The notes: a model not told the origin generated them from the letters alone. Shown: positions 26,067-34,180, numbered from the stretch's first letter. The stretch: DNA of 64,000 nt from Microbacterium paraoxydans (GCF_018224615.1 NZ_JAGTUK010000002.1:620001-684000); one strand, 5' to 3'. A program made the numbers and translations.

Positions 26067-27241
26067 CGAGCATGCAGCAGACACACGAGGCGGCGCCGAG
26101 GGTCGTGGCGATCATCCCGGCGCGCGGCGGGTCGAAGCAGATCCCGCGCAAGAACCTGGAGCGCGTGGGCGGGGTGCCGCTCGTGGCCAGGGCCGTGCAC
26201 GCCGCGCGCGCCGCCGACGGCATCGACGCGGTCGTGGTCTCCACGGACGACGACGAGATCGCGGCGGTCGCGGAGGCCGCCGGTGCCCGCATCGTCCGGC
26301 GCCCCGCGGAGCTGTCCGGCGACACGGCCGCGTCGGAGGCGGCGATCCTGCACGCGCTCGACGAACTGGAACGCGGCGGGGAATCGTTCGCGGTCGTGGC
26401 GTTCGTGCAGGCCACGTCGCCCTTCGTGCCGAGCGCGGAGCTGTCGGCCGCGGTCGATGCGGTGCGGGCGGGGGCGGCCGACAGCGCCTTCGCGGCCGTC
26501 GAGACCTACGGCTTCCTGTGGCGCGCGGGGGACGACGGCCAGGCGCACGCGATCAACCACGACGCGAACCACCGGCCGCGGCGACAGGACCGGGAGCCGC
26601 ATCACCTCGAGACCGGCGCGTTCTACGTGTTCCGGACGGACGGGTTCCGCCGCAGCCGCCACCGCTTCTTCGGACGCACCCGCATCATCCCGGTGCCGGA
26701 GTGGAGCGCGATCGAGATCGACGACGCGGCACAGCTCGAGGCGGCGCGGGCTCTCGCCGTGCTGAGGGACGCCCCGGAGCGCATCCCCGTGCGCGCGGTC
26801 GTGACCGACTTCGACGGCGTCCACACCGACGACACCGCGATCGTCGACGCCGACGGCGGGGAACGGGTGCGGGTGAGCCGCGAGGACGGCATGGGGGTGT
26901 CGCTGCTGCGGCGCGCCGGCGTGCCGATGCTGATCCTCTCCACCGAGGTGAACCCGGTGGTGCGGGCACGGGCCGACAAGCTGCGGGTCCCGGTCCTCTA
27001 CGGGATCGACGACAAGGAGGGGGCCCTGCGCCGGTGGGCGCAGGAGCAGGGCATCCCGCTCGCCGACATCGCCTACCTGGGCAACGACGTGAACGACCTG
27101 CCCGCACTGCGCATCGTGGGGTGGCCGATCGCGGTCGCCGATGCGCACCCGCTCGTGCGGGCCGAGGCCAGGGTCGTGCTGAGCCGGCGCGGCGGAGACG
27201 GCGCCGTCCGGGAACTCGTCGAACGCGTGTTGTCGAGCTGA
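26063..27241 (+). CDS. neuA: CMP-nonulosonate synthetase fused to KdsC-type HAD phosphatase
   Basis: A 392-residue two-domain enzyme. Residues about 12-235 are the NeuA/KdsB cytidylyltransferase: IIPARGGSKQIPRKN, then STDDDEIAAVA, QATSPF and the metal-binding EIDDAAQLEAA. Residues about 245-390 are a KdsC-like HAD phosphatase: TDFDGVHTDD with the nucleophile Asp, LSTE, Lys in DDKEG and LGNDVNDLPAL. All catalytic residues appear intact. The product pair would be a sugar 9-phosphate phosphatase and a CMP-sugar ligase. ATG 26063 overlaps the previous stop (ATGA); ATG 26072 has better spacing (9) from GGGGAGG and may be the real start. Confidence 0.87.
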   Translation: MTSMQQTHEAAPRVVAIIPARGGSKQIPRKNLERVGGVPLVARAVHAARAADGIDAVVVSTDDDEIAAVAEAAGARIVRRPAELSGDTAASEAAILHALDELERGGESFAVVAFVQATSPFVPSAELSAAVDAVRAGAADSAFAAVETYGFLWRAGDDGQAHAINHDANHRPRRQDREPHHLETGAFYVFRTDGFRRSRHRFFGRTRIIPVPEWSAIEIDDAAQLEAARALAVLRDAPERIPVRAVVTDFDGVHTDDTAIVDADGGERVRVSREDGMGVSLLRRAGVPMLILSTEVNPVVRARADKLRVPVLYGIDDKEGALRRWAQEQGIPLADIAYLGNDVNDLPALRIVGWPIAVADAHPLVRAEARVVLSRRGGDGAVRELVERVLSS

Positions 27242-27332
27242 CCGCCTCCGGTAACCCTCCGGTCGAGGGCCGTTCACCCGCGGCCCGTAGTCAGGAAGGA
27301 CGGCGACAACCCGCTCGACGACCGGAGGATCC

Positions 27333-28205
27333 ATGACTGTCAGCATCGGCTCGCGCGTGATCGGCGGCGGCCACCCGGCCTACGTCATCGCGGAGATCGG
27401 ACTCAACCACAACGGCGACGTCGAGATCGCCAAGCGACTGATCGAGGTCGCGGCGCGCGCCGGGGCCGACGCCGTGAAGTTCCAGAAGCGCACGCCCGAG
27501 ATCTCCACCCCCGAGCACATGCGCGACGTGCCGCGGGAGACGCCGTGGGGCGTCATGAGCTACCTCGACTACCGGCGGCGCGTCGAGTTCGGCCGCGACG
27601 AGTACGTCGAGATCGGCGACCACGCCACCCTGCTCGGCCTGGACTGGTTCGCGTCACCGTGGGACGTGCCGAGCGTGGCGTTCCTGGAAGACCTCCACGT
27701 CGTGGCGCACAAGGTCGCCTCGGCGAGCCTCACCGACACCGAGCTGCTGCGGGCGCTGCGCGACACCGGCAAGCCGATCCTCCTCTCCACCGGCATGTCG
27801 ACCATCGAGCAGATCGACCGCGCGCTCGACACGCTCGGCACCGACCGCGTGGTACTGCTGCACGCGACCTCCACGTATCCGCTGGAGCCGGAGGAGGCGA
27901 ACCTGCGGGTGATCGCCACCCTGCGCGACCGCTACCCCGGGATCCCCGTCGGCTACTCGGGGCACGAGCGCGGTCTGCAGATCTCGCTCGCCGCCGTCGC
28001 GATGGGCGCGGTCGCGGTGGAGCGTCACATCACCCTCGACCGCACGATGTGGGGCTCCGACCACGCGGCGTCGCTCGAGCCGACCGGCCTGGAGCATCTG
28101 GTGCGCGACATCCGGGTGATCGAGCGGGCCGTGGGCGACGGGGTCAAGCGCGTGTTCGACAGCGAGCGCGCCCCGATGGCCAAGCTGCGCCGCGTGCCCG
28201 CATGA
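27333..28205 (+). CDS. neuB: NeuB-type nonulosonic acid (phosphate) synthase, without SAF domain
   Basis: A 290-residue TIM-barrel enzyme that condenses phosphoenolpyruvate with a hexose or its 6-phosphate. Family motifs are EIGLNHNGDVEIAKRLI, VKFQKRTPE, LSTGMSTIEQID, GYSGHERG and VERHITLDRTMWGSDHAASLEP. Ordinary NeuB is about 345 residues with a C-terminal antifreeze-like SAF domain; here the protein stops at the barrel end (MAKLRRVPA), just where SAF should begin. The stop is genuine: it overlaps the next ATG (ATGA). A 91-base gap precedes it, with GGAGG-like GGAGGATCC before the ATG. Confidence 0.9.
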   Translation: MTVSIGSRVIGGGHPAYVIAEIGLNHNGDVEIAKRLIEVAARAGADAVKFQKRTPEISTPEHMRDVPRETPWGVMSYLDYRRRVEFGRDEYVEIGDHATLLGLDWFASPWDVPSVAFLEDLHVVAHKVASASLTDTELLRALRDTGKPILLSTGMSTIEQIDRALDTLGTDRVVLLHATSTYPLEPEEANLRVIATLRDRYPGIPVGYSGHERGLQISLAAVAMGAVAVERHITLDRTMWGSDHAASLEPTGLEHLVRDIRVIERAVGDGVKRVFDSERAPMAKLRRVPA

Positions 28206-29596
28206 CCCAGGTGCACGGCATGCGGGTGATCGCGATCGCCGACGCCGACTCGTTCGTGAAGTGGTCGGCGTCGCTGCTCGGCGCGGTGCCGGGGCTGCGG
28301 GCGCAACTGCTGCTGGTGCGCACGCCCCTCACCGTGAGTGCGGCGCAGGAGCGGGCGGCACGGGAGGGCACGGGGGTCGCGGCGACCGACGTCACCCGGC
28401 TCGACCTGGCGCACGTGGCGGCGTGGCTCGATCGGCAGCGCCCCGACGCGGTGCTGCTCGCCGGACGCGGACCGTTCGTGCGGTTGCTCGGCCGTGTGAT
28501 CGACACGCTCGCTCATCGGCCGGTCGTGGTCTCGGGGCTGCCCGGCATGGCGATCCCGGCGCAGCGCGGCGCCCTGGAGTACCGCCGCCACACCGATCTG
28601 CTGATCGTGCACTCGCACCGGGAGGCCAGGGCCTTCACCCAGCTGGGCGAGCGCATCGGCGCGCGCGTGCCGCTGGCGCTCGCGACGCTCCCGTTCGCCC
28701 GCCCGCGGTCGGACGAACGGCGGGTCGAGCGCGTCGAGGCGCGGATCCTCGCCGGTGGCACGCCGTCGCCCGCGCTCACCGAGCGCCCGACCGAGTTCGC
28801 GCCGGACGCGCGGCGACCGGGCGCCACCGACGTCGTGTTCGCCGCCCAGGCGCTCGTGCCCGCGGATCACGCGGCCAGGGCCGACATCGCGGCGCTGCTC
28901 GTGCGTGCCGCCGAGGCCGACCCCGACCGGCGCGTGGTGGTGAAGCTGCGGACGCGGCAGGGTGAGGCGGAGACCCACCTCGACCGCGACCCGTACACCG
29001 CGCTGCTGCCGGACGGGCGGCCGCACAACCTCGTGTTCTCGCACGCCCCCATGGCCACGGCCCTGGAGACTGCGGCGGGCCTGGTCACCGTGAGCTCGAC
29101 CGCCGCCGTGGAGGCCCTGGCGCAGGGCGTACCGGTCATCGCGCTCGACCGTTTCGGCGTGCACAAGGCGTTGCTGAACACGGTGTTCGTCGGCAGCGGG
29201 CTCCTGGGTGGGGCGGGGGAGGTGGTCGCGGGACGATTCCGGCACCCGCACCCCGCGTGGCTGCGCGACAACTACTTCCACCCCGCCGCCGAGTCGGACT
29301 GGTGGGATCGGGTGCAGGAGCTGGTGGCGCTGCGCCGAGCGGGCGCGTTGCCGCCGCGGCGGGTTCCTGCGGCGCGCGGCGGTTCCCTGCACGAGGCGTG
29401 GCACCGCGCGAGCGTGCTCGGTCGCGCGGACACGACGATCTCCGGACGACTCGCGCTCGCGGTGGGGGCTCCCGCCGTGCGGCTGCTGTCGGGCGTCCGC
29501 GCGCGCCGCCAGCCCGCGGGGGCGTCGACCTGGGCGGACGCGTCGACGGACTACACGCTCGAGCCGAACCCGTTCAGCGACTCGATCCGTCGCTGA
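28202..29596 (+). CDS. DUF6716 putative glycosyltransferase
   Basis: A 464-residue protein of the DUF6716 group, a GT-B-like set related to polysialyl- and CDP-glycerol-type transferases. The N-terminal Rossmann half begins MRVIAIADADSFVKWSASLL; the C-terminal half has VVKLRTRQGEA and the donor-site loop VTVSSTAAVEALAQGVPVIALD. No membrane segment. ATG 28202 overlaps the neuB stop by four bases; an internal ATG at 28220 (MRVIAI) is an alternative. It is the fifth and last gene of the cluster and probably a second transferase acting on the same glycan. Confidence 0.75.
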   Translation: MTQVHGMRVIAIADADSFVKWSASLLGAVPGLRAQLLLVRTPLTVSAAQERAAREGTGVAATDVTRLDLAHVAAWLDRQRPDAVLLAGRGPFVRLLGRVIDTLAHRPVVVSGLPGMAIPAQRGALEYRRHTDLLIVHSHREARAFTQLGERIGARVPLALATLPFARPRSDERRVERVEARILAGGTPSPALTERPTEFAPDARRPGATDVVFAAQALVPADHAARADIAALLVRAAEADPDRRVVVKLRTRQGEAETHLDRDPYTALLPDGRPHNLVFSHAPMATALETAAGLVTVSSTAAVEALAQGVPVIALDRFGVHKALLNTVFVGSGLLGGAGEVVAGRFRHPHPAWLRDNYFHPAAESDWWDRVQELVALRRAGALPPRRVPAARGGSLHEAWHRASVLGRADTTISGRLALAVGAPAVRLLSGVRARRQPAGASTWADASTDYTLEPNPFSDSIRR

Positions 29597-29598
29597 GC

Positions 29599-29637
29599 CC
29601 GGGCAGCGGGACCCCGCGGCGCGGAGCCCGCTGCCGG
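29599..29637. terminator. hairpin terminator between convergent genes
   Basis: CCGGGCAGCGGG (29599-29610) pairs with CCCGCTGCCGG (29627-29637) with a single-base bulge and a 16-base loop. It ends the nonulosonate cluster and the convergent SDR gene. No T-tract. Confidence 0.6.
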
Positions 29638-29641
29638 TGGC

Positions 29642-30508
29642 TCAGAGTCGACGCCAGTCGTGGCTCTCGATCGCGGCGCCGGCCTGCGGCCCCATCTGCA
29701 GCATGCCGCCGTCGATCACGACCGAGGCGCCGGAGATGTAGGCCGCCTCCGGCGAGGCGAGGAAGGCGATGAGTGCGGCGACCTCGCGGGCGTCTCCCGG
29801 CCGCCCGAGCGGGATGCCGGGGCGATCCTCCGTGTGCGGGTCGGTGTCGGTCTGCCCGGTCATGGGTGTCGCGATCTCGCCGGGGGCCACGCTGACGGCG
29901 CTGATGCCGTGCGCTCCCAGCTCGAGCGCCAGGTTCTTCATGAGCCCGCCCAGGCCGTGCTTCGCGGCGTCGTAGGCGCTGGCGCCCACCATCGGCTGAT
30001 GCTCGTGCACGCTCGTGACCGCGATGAGCCGGCCACCGCGTCCGGCCCCGACCATGGCGCGCGCCGCCCGTTGCAGGCACACGAAGGCGCCGGTCAGGTC
30101 GGTGTCGAGCACGCGATTCCACTCGTCGAGGGTCACGTCCAGGAACGGGGTCTGCAGCCCGGCCCCGGCGTTGTTGACGAACACGTCCACGCCGCCGAGC
30201 TCCGCGATGAGACCGTCGATCACATCGCCGCACGCGGGGATGTCGGCCACGTCGAGCTGCGCGACGACGGCTCTCGCGCCGTGGCTGCGCACCTCGTCCG
30301 CGGTCTCCTGCGCGCCGGCCTCGTCGCTGTGCCACGTGATCCCCACGTCGATCCCGGCGGCGGCGAGGGCGACGGCGGTCGCGCGGCCGATGCCCGAGTC
30401 GGCCCCGGTCACGATCGCCCGGCGCGCCTCCGCTTCGAGGCGGGCCTGGGGTTCCGCGGCGTCGGCGCCCGCGTTCGGAGTCCTGTCGTTGTGCTGCGAT
30501 TCGGACAT
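29642..30508 (-). CDS. SDR-family oxidoreductase (glucose/aldehyde dehydrogenase type)
   Basis: A 288-residue short-chain dehydrogenase of the classical type. The cofactor motif is VTGADSGIGRATAVAL, with NNAGAG; the active site is Ser in VTSVHEHQP and the pair YDAAKHGL. The PGEIATPMTGQ segment and the C-terminal GGMLQMGPQ are typical of the YhdF/glucose 1-dehydrogenase-like group. A hydrophilic 38-residue N-terminal tail precedes the fold. AGGAGG lies 4 bases before ATG 30508. It is convergent with the nonulosonate cluster and not clearly related to it. Confidence 0.87.
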   Translation of the reverse strand: MSESQHNDRTPNAGADAAEPQARLEAEARRAIVTGADSGIGRATAVALAAAGIDVGITWHSDEAGAQETADEVRSHGARAVVAQLDVADIPACGDVIDGLIAELGGVDVFVNNAGAGLQTPFLDVTLDEWNRVLDTDLTGAFVCLQRAARAMVGAGRGGRLIAVTSVHEHQPMVGASAYDAAKHGLGGLMKNLALELGAHGISAVSVAPGEIATPMTGQTDTDPHTEDRPGIPLGRPGDAREVAALIAFLASPEAAYISGASVVIDGGMLQMGPQAGAAIESHDWRRL

Positions 30509-30661
30509 GCGTCCTCCTGCTCCTCGTGGTCGTGCGGGCGACGATACGAGCGACGGCGGATGCGGTCGATGCGGTTGACGGCGGCGGATCGCGACGCTAG
30601 CGGCCGGGGCGGCGTGCGGAGGCCGCCGCGACCTGTCCGGCCGCGACGGCATCCGCACGGT

Positions 30662-31441
30662 TCAGTTGCTGCGGCGGATGGCGCGGACGCCGACCGCGAG
30701 GCCCACCACGGCCACCGCCAGCGCGGCGATCCAGCCCCACAGCACCGTGAGGTCGCCCAGATCGCCCGCGAACAGGGCCCGCTCGGCCTGCACGACCCAG
30801 TTGACCGGGTTGACGGTGGCGACCGCGCGCATCCAGTCGGGGGCCGCGTCGAGGGGCAGCAGCATGCCGGACAGGATCAGCAGCGGGAAGATGAGCGACT
30901 GCTGCACGCCCCAGAACAGCCACTCCCTGTCCTTCGTGGCGAGCGCGAGCGAGTACGACAGCGACCCGAGGCCCACGCCGAACACGGCGAGCAGGGCGAG
31001 GCCGATCAGCAGTCCCGGGAGGTTGACCGCGAAGCCGAACGGCCACGCGACGGCGATGATCACGAGGGCCTGCACGACGATGGGCGCGACCTCCTTGAGC
31101 GCGCGTCCGACGAGCAGCGACGAGCGCGCGAGCGGGGCGACGAGGGTGCGCTCGTGCGAGCCGGTCATCATCTCGTACTGCAGGTTGGAGCCGGTGGCCC
31201 CGGTGCCGAACAGCACGATCATCACGAGCACGCCGGGCACGAACCAGGAGAGCGTCTCGCCCGCTGGTTCTCCGGACTGGCCGATCAGCAGCGGGGCGAA
31301 CAGCCCGAGGAACACGAGCGGCTGCAGCAGGCTGAAGATCAGGGTGAAGGGGTCGCGCACCACGGGCTTGAGCTCGCGGGTCAGCACGTGGCGGGTGTCG
31401 CGCGCGAGGTTCGGGCGCACGAGCGTGTCGGTGGTGGTCAT
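30662..31441 (-). CDS. ABC-2 type export permease (DrrB-like)
   Basis: A 259-residue permease with six predicted helices (about 35-55, 68-92, 108-128, 135-165, 175-195, 230-252). The KPVVRDPFTLIFSLLQPLVFLGLF start and the LSGMLLPLDAAPDWMRAVATVNPVNWVVQ loop are hallmarks of DrrB/YadH-type drug exporters. It forms the membrane half of the exporter with the ATPase encoded just upstream, whose stop overlaps this ATG by four bases. Confidence 0.9.
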   Translation of the reverse strand: MTTTDTLVRPNLARDTRHVLTRELKPVVRDPFTLIFSLLQPLVFLGLFAPLLIGQSGEPAGETLSWFVPGVLVMIVLFGTGATGSNLQYEMMTGSHERTLVAPLARSSLLVGRALKEVAPIVVQALVIIAVAWPFGFAVNLPGLLIGLALLAVFGVGLGSLSYSLALATKDREWLFWGVQQSLIFPLLILSGMLLPLDAAPDWMRAVATVNPVNWVVQAERALFAGDLGDLTVLWGWIAALAVAVVGLAVGVRAIRRSN

Positions 31442-32481
31442 GAGAGGACTCCTGTCGTGGGGGTGGAGGTGGTGCCCGCGGGTGCCGCGTCCGCGGCGGG
31501 TTCGGTGGCGTCGGCGCCCTCGCCCGCATCACGCAGCGTGCGACCGGTGAGGGCGAGGAACACGTCGTCGAGCGTGGGCGGTACGCCGGTGGCGCGCTGC
31601 ACGAGGATGCCCGCCGCGTCGAGCTCGCGCACGATCACCGGCAGCAGCCGGTCGCCGTCGGGAACCGCGAGCGAGACGGACGCGCCGTCGAGCGTGGTGT
31701 CGGCCGTGCTGAGCCGGGCGATCACGCCGCGGGCACGCTCGGCGTCGTTCGCGTCGGTGAACCCGAACGTGAGGACGTCGCCCGCGAGGGTGGCCTTGAG
31801 TGACGCGGCGTCGTCGTCTGCGATGATGCGGCCGCGGTCCATCACCATGACCCGCTCGGCGTAGCGGTCCGCTTCCTCCAGGTAGTGCGTGGTGAGGAAC
31901 ACCGTGGTGCCGTGCTGCGTGCGCAGGTCGAGGATGTGCTCCCACAGGTTGGCGCGGCTCTGCGGGTCGAGCCCGGTGGAGGGCTCGTCGAGGAACAGCA
32001 GCGGCGGGGCGTGCATCAGGCCGAGCGCGATGTCGAGCCGGCGCTTCTGCCCGCCGCTGAGCTGCTGCACCGTGCGGCTCGCGAACGAGGACAGGTCGAG
32101 CGAGTCGATCAGCTCGTCGGCCCGGCGCAGGCTGTCGCGCTTCGACATGCCGTAGAACGCCCCCTGGCTGAGCAGTTCGTCGCGCACGCGCTGCGAGAAG
32201 CTGCCGCTCGTGAGCTGACCGACGTAGCCGATGCGGGCGCGCACCCCGGCGGCGTCGGTGCGGATGTCGTGCCCGACCACGCGGGCGCTGCCCGCGGTGG
32301 GCGGGATGAGGGTGGTGAGCATGCGGAGGGTGGTGGACTTGCCGGCACCGTTGGGGCCGAGGAACGCGACGAGCTCGCCGCGCACCGCGGTGAAGGAGAC
32401 GTCGGTGACCGCGTGCACGGGCGTCTTCTTGACGGTGAAGGTCTTGCTGAGGCCTTCGGTCTCGATGAGGGATTCGTTCAT
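31438..32481 (-). CDS. ABC exporter ATP-binding protein (DrrA-like)
   Basis: A 347-residue nucleotide-binding subunit. Walker A GPNGAGKST, Q-loop YVGQ, signature LSGGQKRRLDIALGLM, Walker B LLFLDEPSTGLDP and switch TTHYLEEADR are all intact. The C-terminal extension with PPTLDDVFLALTG is the DrrA-type tail, followed by an acidic/Ala-rich end. The substrate is unknown; the class exports drugs, lipids or pigments. The ATG has TACGCT 6 bases upstream (32488-32493), so the transcript is leaderless and shares a palindromic operator with the divergent WYL regulator. Confidence 0.93.
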   Translation of the reverse strand: MNESLIETEGLSKTFTVKKTPVHAVTDVSFTAVRGELVAFLGPNGAGKSTTLRMLTTLIPPTAGSARVVGHDIRTDAAGVRARIGYVGQLTSGSFSQRVRDELLSQGAFYGMSKRDSLRRADELIDSLDLSSFASRTVQQLSGGQKRRLDIALGLMHAPPLLFLDEPSTGLDPQSRANLWEHILDLRTQHGTTVFLTTHYLEEADRYAERVMVMDRGRIIADDDAASLKATLAGDVLTFGFTDANDAERARGVIARLSTADTTLDGASVSLAVPDGDRLLPVIVRELDAAGILVQRATGVPPTLDDVFLALTGRTLRDAGEGADATEPAADAAPAGTTSTPTTGVLS

Positions 32482-32501
32482 GGGGCGAGCGTAGAAAGCA
32501 C

Positions 32502-32522
32502 TGCGGACAGATCCTGTCCGCA
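32502..32522. promoter_or_regulatory. 9-bp-arm palindrome between ABC exporter and WYL regulator
   Basis: TGCGGACAG (32502-32510) and CTGTCCGCA (32514-32522) are perfect inverted arms around ATC. The repeat covers the expected -35 region of both divergent promoters, with the exporter -10 at 32488-32493 and the regulator -10-like CAATCT at 32531-32536. It is the probable operator of the WYL regulator. Confidence 0.7.
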
Positions 32523-32542
32523 TCCTCTGCCAATCTGAACTC

Positions 32543-33535
32543 ATGTCCGACACCACCACCCGGGCCCTCGCCCTGCTCAACCTGCTCCAGACGCACCGCC
32601 ACTGGCCGGGCACCGAACTCGCGGCCCGGCTCGGCGTCACGGAGCGCACCGTGCGCCGCGACGTCGACCGCCTCCGCGAACTCGGGTACCGCGTCGAGTC
32701 GACCCCCGGCTCGGCGGGCGGCTACCGGCTCGAGGCGGGCAGCGCCGTCCCCCCGCTGCTGCTCACCGACGACGAGGCGGTCACGATGGCGATCGGCCTG
32801 CGGGTCGCGGCCACGCAGCAGCTCGTCGGGGGAGCCGAGGTGACGCTCACCGCGCTGGCGAAACTGGAGCAGGTGCTGCCGTCCGCGCTGCGGCAGCGGG
32901 TCAACGCGCTCGCCGCGTCGGTGCAGCCGCCGCGCGTGGGAGACGCTCCCGTGGTGTCGCCGGAGGTGATCGGCGAGGTCGCCCTCGCCACGCGCGACCA
33001 CGAGCGGCTGCGGCTGCGATACGTGGACGGTGCGGGCGCGGAGAGCGTGCGCCGTGTGGAGCCGCACGCCCTCGCCCCGGCCGGCCGGAAGTGGTTCCTG
33101 CTGTGCTGGGATCTCGACCGCGACGACTGGCGCACGTTCCGCGTCGACCGCATCGCGTCGGTCGAGCACACGCGGGTGCTGTTCTCCCGTCGTCCGCTCA
33201 CCGAGGAGGAGATCGAGGAACGGGTGCTCATCGCGTCCTCGTGGTCGCCGCAGAAGGTCGAGACCGAGGCGGTGATGGAGCTGCCGCTCGCCGAGATGCA
33301 GGAGCGCTTCGGTCCGTGGGCGCAGGGGGCGACCGCGGAGGGATCCGATCGCACGCGCTGGCCCGTGGGCGGCTCGGACTGGCGGGAGGCGATGTACGGA
33401 TTGCTGTGGATCCCCGCGGGGGTGGAGTACACGACCGGGCTCGCGGAACCGCACCGCTCGGAACTGCGCGAGGCGGTGGAGCGGCTGCTGCGGGCGCTCG
33501 ATGCCCCGGCGCCCGCGTCATCCGACGACTCATAG
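32543..33535 (+). CDS. WYL-domain transcriptional regulator
   Basis: A 330-residue regulator. Residues 3-60 are an HTH_11 winged helix (TELAARLGVTERTVRRDVDRLRELGY), residues about 135-225 the WYL domain (LRLRYVDGAGAESVRRVEPHALAPAGRKWFLLCWDLDRDDWRTFRVDRI), and the end is a WCX-like extension. WYL proteins bind nucleic acid or nucleotide ligands. It is divergent from the DrrAB-type exporter and very likely controls it and itself through the palindrome between them. CAATCT lies 6 bases before the ATG. Confidence 0.9.
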   Translation: MSDTTTRALALLNLLQTHRHWPGTELAARLGVTERTVRRDVDRLRELGYRVESTPGSAGGYRLEAGSAVPPLLLTDDEAVTMAIGLRVAATQQLVGGAEVTLTALAKLEQVLPSALRQRVNALAASVQPPRVGDAPVVSPEVIGEVALATRDHERLRLRYVDGAGAESVRRVEPHALAPAGRKWFLLCWDLDRDDWRTFRVDRIASVEHTRVLFSRRPLTEEEIEERVLIASSWSPQKVETEAVMELPLAEMQERFGPWAQGATAEGSDRTRWPVGGSDWREAMYGLLWIPAGVEYTTGLAEPHRSELREAVERLLRALDAPAPASSDDS

Positions 33536-33594
33536 TGTTATCCCAGGGAACGGTCCTGGCGGGAAAGATCACGGCCGGGTAACGTCGTGCTCAT

Positions 33595-33670
33595 CGCGGC
33601 GATCCGGGCGGTCCCGGGCCCCGGCTCATATCCGGTGGCGTTGCGGGTTCGACTCCCGCCGTCGCGTCCA
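33595..33670 (+). tRNA. atypical tRNA-Met-like gene (anticodon CAT)
   Basis: A 76-base element folds as a cloverleaf. The acceptor stem CGCGGCG/CGTCGCG has 7 pairs (one G-U). The D-arm CCGG/CCGG has a six-base loop GCGGTC. The anticodon arm CCCGG-CTCATAT-CCGGT has U33, anticodon CAT at 33627-33629, A37 and one end mismatch. The variable loop is GGCGTT and the T-arm GCGGG-TTCGACT-CCCGC is canonical. The discriminator is T and CCA is encoded. Departures: A rather than T at position 8, no A14 or A21, short D-loop, U73. A TAACGT -10 (33580-33585) lies 9 bases upstream. Either a divergent functional tRNA or a tRNA-like RNA; not a random fold given four compatible arms, encoded CCA and exact length. 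Confidence 0.55.
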
Positions 33671-33709
33671 CTCCGGCCACCAGAGGCCCGCCGCCCTATG
33701 CTCGGTCGC

Positions 33710-34132
33710 ATGATCACCTCCGATCGTGCCTCGCTGTCGGTGCTGTCGACGGACACGGACCCGTCCGACATCACGCGGCTGCTCCGTGTCGAGCCCACCC
33801 GGGTTCGGCGTGCCGGGGAGACGCGACGATCCGGTCGGGTGCCCGAGCAGCACGCCTGGGTGGTCGACGTCGAGACGCTCGACGTGATCGAGGGAGACCG
33901 CACGGGCACGCGGGCCCTGCAGCTGCTGCTCGAACGGTGCGCACCCGCCGCCGGCCGCATCGGCGCCCTCCCTGCCGACTGCGTGGCACGGATCTGGTGG
34001 TCGGCCGATTCCGACTCGTCGCAGGGCGGCTTCGTGCTCCCGGTCGAGCTCGCCGTGCAGATCGCCGCGCTCGGCGTGGACCTCTACGGCACCGTCTTCG
34101 TCGAGCCGGAAGCCGCCGACGAGGAGGAGTGA
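33710..34132 (+). CDS. DUF4279 domain protein
   Basis: A 140-residue cytosolic protein matching the DUF4279 pattern (LSVLSTDTDPSDITRLLRVEPTRVRRAGE, later RIWWSADSDSSQGGFVLP). Function unknown; relatives occur as isolated genes and as immunity-like proteins. TATGCT (33697-33702) lies 7 bases before the ATG, so the mRNA is predicted leaderless. Longer frames starting at 33587 would run through the tRNA-like element and are rejected. Confidence 0.8.
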   Translation: MITSDRASLSVLSTDTDPSDITRLLRVEPTRVRRAGETRRSGRVPEQHAWVVDVETLDVIEGDRTGTRALQLLLERCAPAAGRIGALPADCVARIWWSADSDSSQGGFVLPVELAVQIAALGVDLYGTVFVEPEAADEEE

Positions 34133-34180
34133 CCGCGGCTCCCTGCGCCCCATCGAGGTGTCGTGTCGCATGATGGAGGA

